A stretch of DNA of 64,000 nt from Klebsiella planticola ATCC 33531 (GTDB lineage Bacteria; Pseudomonadota; Gammaproteobacteria; Enterobacterales; Enterobacteriaceae). Positions 34,926-45,603 of the stretch are shown in pieces. A program made the position numbers and the translations under genes. Location of the stretch: NCBI RefSeq assembly GCF_000735435.1, contig NZ_JMPP01000013.1, positions 30,878-94,877 on the forward strand. Direction: 5' to 3'. The first letter of the stretch is position 1. Each line of letters opens with the position of its first letter. The notes under the pieces are model-generated. The model ran no database searches, was not told the origin of the DNA, and saw nothing but the letters and a program-made list of their open reading frames with translations.

Positions 34926-35283
34926 GGTCACCACCGTCATATTTGCTTGCCCACATTTATCCCTAAGTTCAAGACCTGGATTTGCAATCAAGATCACATA
35001 ATTATGATTAATTTATCCGTTGTAACGATTGACAGATATAAATATGGAGTGTTTTTTGTGATGAACATCTCACTTAAAAGATGAGATCGTCTTAACAGTT
35101 ATTTTTAAATAACTTTATTATTCATTAGGTTAAATATTGAGAGGAGAGCGCGTCATTTTGCTTGCCAGAGGCTTAACCTCGTTGCCAAAAGCAAAGAAGA
35201 GAAACGTGATAAACACCACATTTTTTTGAGGAGAAGTGGAGGCGTTGGGTGGAGGGATTTCACGATGATGAAAGCACAAAAAC
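34926..35283. other. AT-rich upstream region of the PTS/PFK operon
   Basis: This gap holds no supported gene. It is visibly AT-rich. The only organised element seen is GTGATGAACATCTCAC (35058-35073), a GTGA-N8-TCAC palindrome with the CRP arms but a spacer two bases too long. On the minus strand CATAAT (around 35001) is a possible -10. No regulator gene for the operon lies here. Confidence 0.4.
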
Positions 35284-35305
35284 AAAAAAAGCGCCCGCAG
35301 GCGCT
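35284..35305 (-). terminator. Terminator of the DUF1471 gene
   Basis: On the minus strand AGCGCC-TGCG-GGCGCT is followed by a run of T residues. It lies 21 bases past the stop of the small gene at 35327. Confidence 0.8.
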
Positions 35306-35326
35306 CTTTCGACGGTGGTGCCGGTT

Positions 35327-35539
35327 TTATTTGTTCAGTTCTGCCGTCATATGCACGCGGTTACCGGTGAAGGCTTCGGTGATGGTGTAAGAAGAAGCAC
35401 CGGCGGCCTGAGCCTGAGCGGCGATTTTCGCTTCCGCGCCGTCCATTGTAGAGGAGGTTGCGCTCACTGACTGTGCAGCGAAAGAACCGAAGGAAGCGGT
35501 AAGAGCGATAACTGCAGCAAAAGTTTTGATGCTTTTCAT
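35327..35539 (-). CDS. Small periplasmic DUF1471 (YhcN/BhsA-type) protein
   Basis: A 70-residue secreted protein: a Sec signal peptide (MKSIKTFAAVIALTASFGSF, cut after AA near 22) and a mature DUF1471 domain of under 50 residues. AKIAAQAQAAGASSYTITEAF and HMTAELNK are the typical end of the family. Relatives (YhcN, BhsA, McbA) respond to acid, peroxide or metal stress and influence biofilm. AAGGATT precedes the ATG. The exact paralog cannot be assigned; it is not at this locus in K-12. Confidence 0.8.
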   Translation of the reverse strand: MKSIKTFAAVIALTASFGSFAAQSVSATSSTMDGAEAKIAAQAQAAGASSYTITEAFTGNRVHMTAELNK

Positions 35540-35666
35540 GATGTAAATCCTTCATTAAGTTGTTTGGGTAAGGCGTTTTTCCTTGATGTGATAAATAGTA
35601 GACCTCACAACCCACAACTAAAAGCGGAAGGATTTGCTCTCATCATTCAAAAAAATTGACTTATTT

Positions 35667-36503
35667 TTAACCTGCGATCAGCCGCTGCGGATGGGTGTAA
35701 ACCGTCGCCCTGCCCGGGCGGCAAAAGCCCACCAGCGTCAGGTTGCAACGTTCCGCGACCTCCACCGCCAGCGCAGTGGCGGCGGAAACCGCAAACAGAA
35801 TTTCCACCCCGCACATTGCCGCCTTCTGCACCATCTCGTAGCTGGCGCGGCTGGAGACTAACGCCGCCCCGCATTGCCAGTCATCGCCCTCTTCTACGCG
35901 CCGCCCCAGCAGTTTGTCCAGCGCGACGTGACGCCCGACATCCTCGTGTCCGCCCGCCAGCTCACCAGACGGACGCAGCCACGCTGCCGCATGGGTGCAG
36001 CCGGTGATATGGCCAATCGGCTGAACATCACGAAGCTGTTCCAGCGCGCGATCGAGATTCCCCAGGCTAAAGGTTTGCGTGAAAGGTAAAGGTTGCACCG
36101 GCTTGCCGATATCGTTGAGCTGCTCAACGCCGCAAACGCCGCAGCCGGTACGCCCGGCCAGCGCGCGACGGCGCTCTTTCAGCCCCATAAAACGACGGCT
36201 GGAAAGTTCAATCTGCACTTCCAGACCGTTGCAGGCCTGCACCACCTCCATCCCGTAGATCTCGCGCCGGTTTTCAATAATCCCTTCGGATAATGAGAAA
36301 CCGACGGCAAATCGTTGCAGATCCTTGGGAGAGGCCATCATGACAACGTGTGAGATACCGTTATAGACCAGCGCCACAGGAACCTCTTCGGCTAATTCGT
36401 CAGACTGCGGATGTTGCAAATCATCGCGCTTCCAGAGCGCGACCTGACGACATCCTGTGATGCTTGTCACATTTTCAATTTGTTCGGGAGGGTTCTTATT
36501 CAC
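35667..36503 (-). CDS. fdhD: Formate dehydrogenase accessory sulfurtransferase FdhD
   Basis: A 278-residue protein passing sulfur from IscS to the molybdenum cofactor, required for active formate dehydrogenases. The catalytic loop [13 protein letters not shown] (two Cys near 120-124) and [15 protein letters not shown] are conserved. The start is GTG (codes [13 protein letters not shown]), aligned with E. coli. It is divergent from the fdoGHI-fdhE operon, whose selenoprotein it matures. Confidence 0.95.
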   Translation of the reverse strand: MNKNPPEQIENVTSITGCRQVALWKRDDLQHPQSDELAEEVPVALVYNGISHVVMMASPKDLQRFAVGFSLSEGIIENRREIYGMEVVQACNGLEVQIELSSRRFMGLKERRRALAGRTGCGVCGVEQLNDIGKPVQPLPFTQTFSLGNLDRALEQLRDVQPIGHITGCTHAAAWLRPSGELAGGHEDVGRHVALDKLLGRRVEEGDDWQCGAALVSSRASYEMVQKAAMCGVEILFAVSAATALAVEVAERCNLTLVGFCRPGRATVYTHPQRLIAG

Positions 36504-36660
36504 TTTGTCTTAACCGTATTGGAACAGGCATACACACAATGTGGTATTCTTTGCATACCCCTTCAAGTGAAAGGGTGATCACCCCCCAATTCTGAACCTT
36601 TGCGGCGCTTACCGCAAAGTAAATAACTACATGTGACAATGTCGATACAAGGAGTGAACC

Positions 36661-39600
36661 ATGCAGGTCAGCAGAAGGCAGTTCTTTAAGATCTGCGCTG
36701 GCGGTATGGCAGGCACAACGGCTGCAGCGCTGGGTTTTGCCCCAGGCGCCGCGCTCGCGGAAACCCGGCAATATAAGCTGCTGCGTACCCGTGAAACCCG
36801 TAACACCTGTACGTACTGTTCTGTCGGTTGTGGGCTGTTAATGTATAGCCTCGGCGACGGTGCGAAAAACGCCAAAGCATCCATCTTTCATATCGAAGGT
36901 GACCCTGACCATCCGGTCAACCGTGGTGCGCTCTGCCCGAAAGGGGCGGGTCTGGTCGACTTTATCCATTCCGAAAGTCGTCTGAAATTCCCGGAATATC
37001 GTGCGCCAGGCTCCGACAAGTGGCAGCAAATCAGCTGGGATGAAGCGTTCGATCGCATCGCGAAGCTGATGAAAGAAGACCGCGATGCCAACTTTATCGC
37101 CAAAAACGACGCCGGCACTACCGTCAACCGTTGGTTGACCACCGGGATGCTGTGCGCTTCAGCCTCCAGTAACGAAACCGGCTATTTAACGCAGAAATTC
37201 ACCCGCGCGCTCGGTATGCTCGCGGTCGACAACCAGGCGCGCGTCTGACACGGACCAACGGTAGCAAGTCTTGCTCCAACATTTGGTCGCGGTGCGATGA
37301 CCAACCACTGGGTTGACATCAAAAACGCCAACCTGATCGTGGTGATGGGCGGTAATGCCGCTGAAGCGCACCCGGTAGGGTTCCGCTGGGCGATGGAAGC
37401 CAAAATTCACAACGGCGCGAAGCTGATTGTTATCGACCCACGCTTTACGCGTACCGCGTCGGTAGCCGACTTCTATACCCCGATTCGTTCCGGGACTGAC
37501 ATTACCTTCCTGTCAGGCGTCATCCTGTACCTGCTGAATAACGAAAAATTCAACCGCGAGTACACCGAAGCCTATACCAACGCCAGCCTGATTGTGCGTG
37601 AGGATTACAGCTTCGACGACGGGTTGTTCAGCGGCTATAACGCGGAAAAACGCAGCTACGATAAGACCAGCTGGAACTATGAGCTGGACGAAAACGGCTT
37701 CGCCAAACGCGATACCTCCCTGCAACATCCGCGCTGCGTATGGAACCTGCTGAAACAACACGTTTCCCGCTATACCCCGGATGTCGTGGAAAACATCTGC
37801 GGTACGCCGAAGGCCGACTTCCTGAAAGTCTGCGAGTACATCGCCGAAACCAGCGCACCGGATAAAACCGCGTCATTCCTCTACGCGCTCGGCTGGACGC
37901 AGCACTCTATCGGTGCGCAGAACATCCGTACCATGGCGATGATCCAGCTGCTGCTCGGCAACATGGGGATGGCCGGTGGCGGCGTGAACGCCCTGCGCGG
38001 TCACTCCAACATCCAGGGGCTGACCGATCTGGGGCTGCTGTCGCAGAGCCTACCGGGTTATATGACGCTTCCGAGTGAGAAACAGACCGACCTGCAAACC
38101 TACCTGACCGCCAACACGCCGAAGCCACTGTTGAAAGATCAGGTGAACTACTGGGGCAACTACCCGAAATTCTTCGTCTCAATGATGAAGGCCTTCTTTG
38201 GCGATAAAGCGACGGCGGAAAACAGCTGGGGCTTCGACTGGCTGCCGAAGTGGGATAAGGGCTACGACGTCCTGCAATACTTCGAGATGATGCACCAGGG
38301 CAAAGTGAACGGCTATCTGTGCCAGGGCTTTAACCCGGTGGCCTCATTCCCAAATAAAAACAAGGTGGTCGAATCGCTGTCGAAACTGAAGTTCCTGGTG
38401 ACCATCGATCCGCTCAATACCGAAACGTCCACCTTCTGGCAAAACCACGGTGAGTCGAACGATGTCGATCCGGCGAAAATCCAGACCGAAGTGTTCCGTC
38501 TGCCCTCCACCTGCTTCGCCGAAGAGAACGGGTCTATCGTCAACTCCGGGCGTTGGCTGCAGTGGCACTGGAAAGGCGCGGACGCCCCGGGGATTGCGAC
38601 CACCGACGGTGAAATTCTGGCCGGTATCTTCTTACGCCTGCGGAAAATGTACGCCGAAGAAGGCGGCCCGACGCCAGAACCGGTGCTGAATATGACGTGG
38701 GACTACTCCACGCCGCACGAACCGGCTTCGGAAGAAGTGGCGATGGAGAGCAACGGTAAGGCGCTGGCGGATCTGACCGACCCGGTCACCGGCGCGGTAG
38801 TGGTGAAGAAAGGCCAGCAGCTCAGCTCCTTTGCGCAGCTGCGCGATGACGGCACCACCTCCAGCGGCTGCTGGATCTTCGCCGGGAGCTGGACGCCGGA
38901 AGGCAACCAGATGGCCCGCCGTGATAACGCCGATCCGTCAGGGCTGGGTAATACGCTGGGCTGGGCCTGGGCGTGGCCGCTCAACCGCCGCATCCTGTAT
39001 AACCGCGCCTCGGCGGATCCGCAGGGTAAACCGTGGGATCCGAAGCGTCAGATTCTGAAATGGGACGGCGCCAAATGGGCCGGTATGGATATTCCGGACT
39101 ACAGCGCCGCCGCACCGGGCAGCGATGTCGGACCGTTTATCATGCAGCCCGAAGGTATGGGTCGCCTGTTTGCTCTCGATAAGATGGCGGAAGGTCCGTT
39201 CCCGGAACACTATGAGCCGTTTGAAACGCCGCTGGGCACCAACCCGCTACACCCGAATGTCGTCTCTAACCCGGCCGCCCGCGTCTTTAGCGGTGACCTG
39301 GAACAGATGGGTAAAGCGGATAAGTTCCCGTACGTCGGTACCACCTACCGTCTCACCGAGCATTTCCACTACTGGACCAAGCATGCGCTGCTCAACGCCA
39401 TCGCCCAGCCGGAACAGTTCGTGGAAATCGGCGAGAAGCTGGCGAATAAGCTCGGCATCGCGCATGGCGATACCGTTCGCGTCTCCTCCAACCGCGGCTA
39501 TATCAAAGCCAAGGCGGTGGTGACCAAGCGTATTCGCACGCTGAAAGTGGACGGTAAGGATATCGATACGATCGGTATTCCTATCCACTGGGGTTATGAA

Positions 39601-39711
39601 GGGGTGGCGAAGAAAGGCTTTATCGCCAACACGCTGACGCCGTTCGTCGGCGATGCGAACACGCAAACGCCGGAGTTTAAAGCCTTCCTCGTGAACGTGG
39701 AAAAGGTGTAA
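36661..39711 (+). CDS. fdoG: Formate dehydrogenase-O catalytic subunit, selenocysteine protein
   Basis: A 1016-residue molybdopterin oxidoreductase interrupted by an in-frame TGA at 37246, read as selenocysteine 196, the E. coli FdoG position. The SECIS hairpin follows directly. A Tat signal (SRRQFFK, 4-10) directs folded export. One [4Fe-4S] cluster is bound by Cys50, Cys53, Cys57 and the Cys of GALCPKGAG (about 92). The bis-MGD domains fill the rest. It oxidises formate on the periplasmic side in respiration to nitrate or oxygen. Conventional gene callers will split it at 37248/37297. Confidence 0.97.
37246..37290 (+). promoter_or_regulatory. Selenocysteine UGA and SECIS element in fdoG
   Basis: TGA is followed by a hairpin: GACCAA pairs with TTGGTC, and an upper stem AGCAA/TTGCT closes a GTC loop. 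This is where SelB reads bacterial SECIS elements, immediately 3' of the codon. The reading frame continues unbroken for 821 codons with full FdoG homology. Confidence 0.88.
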
Positions 39712-39723
39712 CGGAGACGACTT

Positions 39724-40626
39724 ATGGCTTATCAATCGCAAGACATCATTCGTCGTTCCGCGACTAACGGTTTCACTCCCGCGCCTCAGGCGCGGGACCA
39801 CCAGCAGGAAGTCGCGAAGCTAATCGACGTCACCACCTGTATTGGCTGTAAAGCCTGTCAGGTCGCCTGTTCAGAATGGAATGACATCCGTGATGAAGTC
39901 GGCAGCAACGTCGGGGTGTACGATAACCCCGCGGATCTGACCGCCAAATCCTGGACGGTAATGCGCTTCTCGGAAGTGGAACAGAACGACAAACTGGAGT
40001 GGCTGATCCGTAAGGATGGCTGTATGCACTGCGCCGATCCGGGCTGCCTGAAGGCCTGTCCGTCGGAAGGGGCAATCATTCAGTATGCCAACGGCATCGT
40101 CGACTTCCAGTCCGAACAGTGTATTGGCTGCGGCTACTGCATCGCCGGCTGTCCGTTTGACGTCCCCCGACTCAACCCGGAAGACAACCGCGTCTACAAA
40201 TGTACGCTGTGCGTAGACCGTGTCACCGTGGGCCAGGAGCCGGCATGCGTGAAAACCTGTCCGACCGGGGCGATTCACTTTGGCTCCAAAGAGGACATGA
40301 AGGTGCTGGCCGGCGAACGCGTCGCCGAGCTGAAAACTCGTGGATATGACAATGCGGGCCTGTACGATCCGGCTGGCGTAGGCGGAACGCACGTGATGTA
40401 CGTACTGCACCACGCCGACAAGCCGAATCTGTATCACGGCCTGCCGGAAAATCCGGAAATCAGCGCCACCGTGAAGTTCTGGAAAGGTATCTGGAAACCG
40501 CTCGCGGCGGTAGGGTTTGCCGCGACCTTTGCAGCCAGCGTCTTCCACTATGTCGGGGTCGGTCCGAACCGTGCGGAAGAGGAAGAGGACAACCTGCATG
40601 AAGAGAATGACGAGGTGCGCAAATGA
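39724..40626 (+). CDS. fdoH: Formate dehydrogenase-O iron-sulfur subunit
   Basis: A 300-residue beta subunit with four [4Fe-4S] clusters, shown by [43 protein letters not shown] and CTLCVDR...CVKTCPTGA. One C-terminal membrane helix lies at about 250-272. It transfers electrons from FdoG to the cytochrome subunit. GGAGACG precedes the ATG 12 bases after fdoG. Overlaps fdoI by ATGA. Confidence 0.97.
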   Translation: MAYQSQDIIRRSATNGFTPAPQARDHQQEVAKLIDVTTCIGCKACQVACSEWNDIRDEVGSNVGVYDNPADLTAKSWTVMRFSEVEQNDKLEWLIRKDGCMHCADPGCLKACPSEGAIIQYANGIVDFQSEQCIGCGYCIAGCPFDVPRLNPEDNRVYKCTLCVDRVTVGQEPACVKTCPTGAIHFGSKEDMKVLAGERVAELKTRGYDNAGLYDPAGVGGTHVMYVLHHADKPNLYHGLPENPEISATVKFWKGIWKPLAAVGFAATFAASVFHYVGVGPNRAEEEEDNLHEENDEVRK

Positions 40627-41258
40627 AAAGACGTGACACCATCGTGCGCTACACGGCGCCGGAACGCATCAACCACTGGGTCACCGCCTTCTGCTTCATG
40701 CTGGCGGCGATAAGCGGACTGGGATTCTTTTTCCCGTCCTTCAACTGGCTGATGCAAATCATGGGCACTCCGCAGCTGGCGCGCATTCTGCACCCGTTTG
40801 TTGGGGTCATTATGTTTGCCTCATTCATCATCATGTTTTTCCGCTACTGGCACCATAACCTAATCAATCGGGATGATATCTTTTGGGCGAAGAATATTCG
40901 TAAGATCGTCGTCAACGAGGAAGTGGGTGACACCGGGCGCTATAACTTCGGCCAGAAATGCGTATTCTGGGCGGCGATTATTTTGCTGGTTCTGCTGCTG
41001 GTCAGCGGTGTGATCATCTGGCGTCCGTATTTTGCGCCTGCGTTCTCAATCCCGGTAATCCGGTTAGCGCTCATGCTGCATTCATTTGCCGCCGTTGCCC
41101 TAATTGTGGTTATCATGGTGCATATTTACGCCGCCCTGTGGGTGAAAGGCACCATTACCGCGATGGTGGAAGGCTGGGTTACCAAAACATGGGCGAAGAA
41201 ACATCACCCCCGCTGGTACCGAGAAGTTCGCCAGAAACAGGAAAATAAGACTGAATGA
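40623..41258 (+). CDS. fdoI: Formate dehydrogenase-O cytochrome b556 subunit
   Basis: A 211-residue membrane subunit with four spans and two b-type hemes, reducing menaquinone or ubiquinone. Histidines in [14 protein letters not shown] and LMLHSFAAV...[11 protein letters not shown] are the likely heme ligands. The overlap with fdoH and fdhE shows a tight operon. MenA at 2275 makes one of its quinones. Confidence 0.96.
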   Translation: MKRRDTIVRYTAPERINHWVTAFCFMLAAISGLGFFFPSFNWLMQIMGTPQLARILHPFVGVIMFASFIIMFFRYWHHNLINRDDIFWAKNIRKIVVNEEVGDTGRYNFGQKCVFWAAIILLVLLLVSGVIIWRPYFAPAFSIPVIRLALMLHSFAAVALIVVIMVHIYAALWVKGTITAMVEGWVTKTWAKKHHPRWYREVRQKQENKTE

Positions 41259-42184
41259 GTATTCGCATAATCCCGCAAGATGAGCTGGGTTCGAGCGAGA
41301 AACGCACGGCGGATTATATTCCGCCGTTGTTATTCCCCAGACTCAAGAACCTCTACAACCGCCGCGCAGAGCGTCTGCGCGAGCTGGCAGAGAACAACCC
41401 GCTGGGCGATTTTCTGCGTTTTGCCGCGCTGGTCGCCCACGCGCAGGAAGTGGTGCTCTACGACCACCCGCTGCAAATGGACCTGACCGCGCGCATCAAA
41501 GAAGCCAACGCGCAGGGCAAACCGCCGCTGGATATTCACCTCCTGCCGCGCGATAAGCACTGGCACAAGCTGCTGCATTCGCTCATTGCCGAGCTGAAGC
41601 CGGAGATGAGCGGTACCGCGCTGGCGGTTATCGAGAATCTGGAAAAATCCTCCGATCTGGAGCTGGAAGAGATGGCAAGCGCGCTGTTCGCTTCCGACTT
41701 CTCGCTGGTGAGCAGTGATAAAGCGCCGTTTATCTGGGCCGCCCTGTCGCTCTACTGGGCGCAAATGGCCAGCCTGATCCCAGGTAAAGCCCGCGCCGAA
41801 TACGGTGAAGCACGCCAGTTCTGCCCGGTATGCGGTTCAATGCCTGTTTCCAGCATGGTGCAGATTGGGACCACTCAGGGGCTGCGCTACCTGCACTGCA
41901 ACCTGTGTGAAACTGAATGGCACGTGGTGCGCATCAAATGCAGCAACTGCGAACAGACCCGCGATCTCAACTATTGGTCGCTGGAAAATGAAGATGCGGC
42001 GGTGAAAGCCGAAAGCTGCGGTGACTGCGGAACGTACCTGAAGATTCTATATCAGGAAAAAGATCCGAAAGTGGAAGCCGTGGCCGACGATCTCGCCTCG
42101 CTGGTGCTGGATGCCCGCATGGAGCAGGAAGGCTTCGCCAGAAGTTCGATTAACCCGTTTATGTTCCCGGGTGAAGGGGAGTAA
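41255..42184 (+). CDS. fdhE: Formate dehydrogenase formation protein FdhE
   Basis: A 309-residue cytoplasmic protein required for assembly of the respiratory formate dehydrogenases. The C-terminal half has four CxxC motifs that bind iron: [25 protein letters not shown] and CGDCGTY. Same length as E. coli FdhE. Overlaps fdoI by ATGA and ends the operon. Confidence 0.96.
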   Translation: MSIRIIPQDELGSSEKRTADYIPPLLFPRLKNLYNRRAERLRELAENNPLGDFLRFAALVAHAQEVVLYDHPLQMDLTARIKEANAQGKPPLDIHLLPRDKHWHKLLHSLIAELKPEMSGTALAVIENLEKSSDLELEEMASALFASDFSLVSSDKAPFIWAALSLYWAQMASLIPGKARAEYGEARQFCPVCGSMPVSSMVQIGTTQGLRYLHCNLCETEWHVVRIKCSNCEQTRDLNYWSLENEDAAVKAESCGDCGTYLKILYQEKDPKVEAVADDLASLVLDARMEQEGFARSSINPFMFPGEGE

Positions 42185-42194
42185 ATCCCCTCAT

Positions 42195-42224
42195 AGTGCC
42201 GGGTAATCCAGGTTACCCGGCACT
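42195..42224. other. Perfect 12-bp inverted repeat after fdhE
   Basis: AGTGCCGGGTAA and TTACCCGGCACT pair fully around a 6-base loop 10 bases past the fdhE stop. No T-run follows. It probably protects the 3' end of the fdo transcript or aids Rho-dependent termination. Confidence 0.55.
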
Positions 42225-42348
42225 CCACCCCGATGCGCAAGCACCTCAGCCGAGGAACGCCTTCGCTTTAGTACGCCCCTCTCCCGGCCCCGGCGCTCAT
42301 TTCTCACAAAAAAACCCTTTTCTATCGGCTGCAATCCAGGCTATAACA

Positions 42349-42364
42349 CTGTATATCCATACAG
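42349..42364 (+). promoter_or_regulatory. LexA-like SOS box before the esterase gene
   Basis: CTGTATATCCATACAG fits the LexA consensus CTGT-N8-ACAG with an AT-rich centre. As I recall it, the sulA SOS box core is CTGTACATCCATACAG, one base different. A possible -10 TATAAC (42342-42347) lies just upstream, so bound LexA would cover the start site. Confidence 0.6.
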
Positions 42365-42378
42365 ATTGAAAGAATATA

Positions 42379-43305
42379 ATGATGGCACTGGAACAAGGTA
42401 TCGCCCGGCTGGTTGAGGAGTTTATCGCCGCAGGGCGCCCCTCTTCACGACAGCAGAATATTGATGACCGGAGGGCGGGTTATGTAGCCAGTACGGTGCT
42501 GGCCGGAGAAAGCGAAACGCGTGTGCAGGTGGACGACATCACGCTGGAAGGAATCAATTTTCGCGTGGTATCACCGCAGAATGCTGCCGGTCCTCTACCT
42601 ACCGTTATCTACTATCACGGCGGCTGTTTTGTCAGCGGCGGCTTCGCCACCCACGATAAACAATTGCGCCAGCTGGCGTATGAAAGCGGCTGCCGGGTGA
42701 TTGCCGTGCAATACCGGCTGGCGCCCGAGCAGACGTTTCCTGCCGCGCACAATGACGCGGAACGGGGAGCGCAGATTATCCGGCGCCACGCAGAGCCGCT
42801 TGGGGTGGATACCTCGCGAATCACCCTTGCGGGCGATAGCGCGGGGGGGAATCTGGCTCTCGTCACCGCGCTACGGCTGAAAGCTGCGGGGACCTGGCTG
42901 CCCGCGCAGCTGATTCTGATTTATCCCATGCTGGACGCTACCGCGGCTTCGGCAAGCTACATCAGCAACGGAGAGGATTACATCATCACCCGGGATACGC
43001 TGCTGAGCGGCTACGAAATGTACCTGCCCGCCACGGAATCTGCACACCCGGAGGCAAGCCCGCTCTGGCGTGACGACTTCAGCGGTCTGCCGCCCGTGCA
43101 TATCCTCACCGCCGAATATGACCCGCTGCGCGATGAAGGCGAAGCGCTGTACCAACGGATGGTTGAGCAAAATGTGGCCTGTACCTGCCAGCGCTATGCT
43201 GGCGTGATTCACGGTTTCTTTCAGCTGGGTGGCATCAGTCTGGCGGCGCGCCATGCCATGGGAGATATCGCCTGGCGAATCCGTTCGCCAGGTCGGTCGC
43301 TATAA
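42379..43305 (+). CDS. Alpha/beta hydrolase of the hormone-sensitive lipase family
   Basis: A 308-residue esterase. The oxyanion-hole motif YYHGGCFVSG (about 74-83), the nucleophile elbow GDSAGGNLAL (Ser about 155), the acid in AEYDPLRDE (about 251) and the His of VIHGFFQLGG (about 281) make a full HSL catalytic set. It resembles E. coli Aes but is a different locus, absent from this site in K-12. No signal peptide. A double ATG start has only weak GAAAG upstream. A 9-bp inverted repeat lies at its 3' end (43271-43292). Substrate unknown. Confidence 0.87.
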   Translation: MMALEQGIARLVEEFIAAGRPSSRQQNIDDRRAGYVASTVLAGESETRVQVDDITLEGINFRVVSPQNAAGPLPTVIYYHGGCFVSGGFATHDKQLRQLAYESGCRVIAVQYRLAPEQTFPAAHNDAERGAQIIRRHAEPLGVDTSRITLAGDSAGGNLALVTALRLKAAGTWLPAQLILIYPMLDATAASASYISNGEDYIITRDTLLSGYEMYLPATESAHPEASPLWRDDFSGLPPVHILTAEYDPLRDEGEALYQRMVEQNVACTCQRYAGVIHGFFQLGGISLAARHAMGDIAWRIRSPGRSL

Positions 43306-43320
43306 TCGCTGCGGCGGGAA

Positions 43321-44310
43321 TTACTCTTCTTCGTTCCCGCCCTCTTCATACGAACCAAACGGCTTCGCGGGCAGAACGATGTAAATGCCTTCAAAAATGG
43401 CGCCCAGACTCTCGCCGCCAAACAACTCAACCTGCAGCTGCACGCGGGCTTTACGTCCACGCGCCAGACGGTCGAGATCGCCGCTGAGCGAACCCAGATC
43501 GGCCACTGCGCTCGGGCGGCCGCTAATCGGCTGGCTGTAACGGATATGGGCATCGGCGAGAATAATCGTACCGCCCAAATGCCGTTCGCGCAGCATCAGC
43601 CAGATCAGCCCCCAGCCGGTCAGCGTCGCCAGGGAAAACAGACTTCCGGCAAACAGCGTATGGTGCGGATTCTGGTTACCGGCTTCGGGCATGGTGGTGA
43701 TGAAATTTTTGCCGGTGTACTGCTGAATGCGCACACCCATTTTTTCGCTGAGCGGAATGTGCTGATACCAGGCCTGCTGCAGCTGCCCGCACCAGTCGCC
43801 GCGATGCAGAATATCGTCCAGCGAGGCGATCGGTTTAATCATCAGGAAGTGGCGGATAGGCGTGGTGGTTGGCGTGGTAATCTCGCCCTGGTTAACAAAA
43901 CCGAGCTTGGCAAAAAAATCCACCGCGTCTTCGCGAGCGCTACAGGTCACGCGCTTAACGCCCTCCTGACGGGCGACGGACTCCAGCGTCATCGCCATCA
44001 GCGTACCCAAGCCTTTATCCTGCACCGACGGGTGTACGGCCATAAAACGAATGGAGGCTTCGTTCTCCGCATTGATATATAGCCGCCCGACGGCAACCAG
44101 GTTGCCTTCTTCATCCACTACCATCTGGTGATGCGCCATCGCATCCCAGGCGTCACGCTCCGATCCTTTGGGCTGATGAAGCGGCTTACGCAACATCTCC
44201 CAGCGGAACTGATAGTAGCTCTCGAGTTCGTCTTCTGTTTGCGGTACACGAAGGTGATACATAGCTGTACTCTCTTTTGTTACCCGCAGCCGGCCCGGAA
44301 GCTGGCTCAT
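43321..44310 (-). CDS. fabY: YiiD, fused GNAT acetyltransferase and thioesterase-like protein (FabY)
   Basis: A 329-residue two-domain protein, same length as E. coli YiiD. Residues about 15-160 form a GNAT acetyltransferase ([15 protein letters not shown] is motif A); about 180-325 form a hotdog-fold YiiD_C domain ([22 protein letters not shown]). E. coli YiiD/FabY is reported to support initiation of fatty-acid synthesis in the absence of FabH. The ATG giving MSQLPGRLR overlaps the dtd stop. Last gene of yihX-yihY-dtd-yiiD. Confidence 0.93.
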   Translation of the reverse strand: MSQLPGRLRVTKESTAMYHLRVPQTEDELESYYQFRWEMLRKPLHQPKGSERDAWDAMAHHQMVVDEEGNLVAVGRLYINAENEASIRFMAVHPSVQDKGLGTLMAMTLESVARQEGVKRVTCSAREDAVDFFAKLGFVNQGEITTPTTTPIRHFLMIKPIASLDDILHRGDWCGQLQQAWYQHIPLSEKMGVRIQQYTGKNFITTMPEAGNQNPHHTLFAGSLFSLATLTGWGLIWLMLRERHLGGTIILADAHIRYSQPISGRPSAVADLGSLSGDLDRLARGRKARVQLQVELFGGESLGAIFEGIYIVLPAKPFGSYEEGGNEEE

Positions 44311-44744
44311 ACCTGCAACCAAAAGGTCACAGGACCATCATTCACCAGTGATACCTGCATATCCGCAGCGAATCTCCCGGTTTGTGTGTTCATCTCCTGC
44401 TGGCGACAGCGCGCGACAAAATAGTCATACAGCGCTTCTGCTCTGTCAGGGGCAGCCCCTTTGGAAAAACCCGGGCGCATACCCCGTTCGGTATCCGCTG
44501 CCAACGTGAACTGTGAGACCACCAGCACGCTGCCGCCGGACTGCTGCACATTCAGATTCATTTTTCCTTCGGCGTCGCTGAAGATACGATAGCCAAGCAC
44601 GCGCTCGCACAGGCGATTCGCTTTTTGCTCATCATCGTCTTTCTCGACGCCCAACAACACCAGAAGCCCCGGGCCGATTTCACCCGTCACCTCGCCCTCC
44701 ACGGTTACGCTTGCACGGGATACGCGCTGAATTAATGCAATCAT
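44307..44744 (-). CDS. dtd: D-aminoacyl-tRNA deacylase Dtd
   Basis: A 145-residue homodimeric enzyme removing D-amino acids and glycine from mischarged tRNA. The chiral-proofreading Gly-cisPro motif is in [11 protein letters not shown] at the C terminus; SQFTLAAD is the second active-site motif. Same length as E. coli. Two bases separate it from yihY. Confidence 0.97.
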   Translation of the reverse strand: MIALIQRVSRASVTVEGEVTGEIGPGLLVLLGVEKDDDEQKANRLCERVLGYRIFSDAEGKMNLNVQQSGGSVLVVSQFTLAADTERGMRPGFSKGAAPDRAEALYDYFVARCRQQEMNTQTGRFAADMQVSLVNDGPVTFWLQV

Positions 44745-44746
44745 AG

Positions 44747-45601
44747 TTATTCTGTTTCTTCTTTTTTAAGTTTGCGGTATTCCTCGAGAGTGACAGTAAT
44801 TTCTGCCCCAAGCAAGACGATACACCACGTCCAGTACACCCAGACAAACAAAATAGGCACCACGGCTATCACGCCGTAAATCAGCTGATACGACGGGAAC
44901 GCCGTGATATATAAGGCAAACGCTTTTTTACCCGCCTCAAATAACAGCGCCGCCACCAGCGATCCGATAATCGCATCGCGATTGCGTACCTGGGTCGTCG
45001 GTACAATGCTGTAAAGCAGCCAAAACGCCGTCCACGATAAAATCAGCGGGAAGAGACGCAGCACATCATCAATCACGCCGTTCAGTTCGCTTGCCCAGCG
45101 CAGAGACAGCAGATAAGAGCTGATGGCCAGGCTCGCCCCCGCCAGCAGCGGCCCCAGCGTCAGAATCATCCAGTAAACGGCAAACGAGTAAATTTTGGAC
45201 CGGGTGCGCGTGCTGCGCCAGATAGTGTTCAGCGCGCTATCAATAGAATACATCAGCAGCAGTGACGTCACGATCAGCCCGAAGGCGCCGACGGCCGTCA
45301 TCCGGCTGGAGTTCGCGACAAACTGTTCGATGTATCCCTGGATGACATCCCCCGTCGCCGGGATGAAGTTAGCGAAGATAAAATGGCGAATCTGCCCGCT
45401 GACCTCGGAAAACATCGGAAATGCCGAGAACAGCGCAAAGACCACGGCAATCAGCGGCACCAGGGAGAGTAACGACACGTAGGCGAGATTCCCCGCCAGC
45501 GTGGTCATATGGTCTTCATCAATGCGCCGCCACAGCAGTTTTATCCAGGCCATCAGGGGCCGGACGCGGTGCTTTGCTTTTTGATGAACGGTTTTGAGCA
45601 T
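44747..45601 (-). CDS. yihY: YihY/BrkB-family membrane protein
   Basis: A 284-residue inner-membrane protein with six predicted spans and a conserved N-terminal segment [21 protein letters not shown]. Formerly misnamed ribonuclease BN; its function is unknown. Slightly shorter at the C terminus than the E. coli protein (290 residues as I recall). It is sandwiched between yihX and dtd with 2-base gaps. Confidence 0.93.
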   Translation of the reverse strand: MLKTVHQKAKHRVRPLMAWIKLLWRRIDEDHMTTLAGNLAYVSLLSLVPLIAVVFALFSAFPMFSEVSGQIRHFIFANFIPATGDVIQGYIEQFVANSSRMTAVGAFGLIVTSLLLMYSIDSALNTIWRSTRTRSKIYSFAVYWMILTLGPLLAGASLAISSYLLSLRWASELNGVIDDVLRLFPLILSWTAFWLLYSIVPTTQVRNRDAIIGSLVAALLFEAGKKAFALYITAFPSYQLIYGVIAVVPILFVWVYWTWCIVLLGAEITVTLEEYRKLKKEETE

Positions 45602-45603
45602 AG

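Noticed and set aside
37249..39711. fdoG as a pseudogene or two genes split by a stop
   Set aside because: The TGA is at the known selenocysteine position with a SECIS hairpin, and homology continues on both sides in the same frame.
43271..43292. Terminator inside the 3' end of the esterase gene
   Set aside because: The 9-bp inverted repeat CCTGGCGAA/TTCGCCAGG is perfect but lies within coding sequence and has no T-run.
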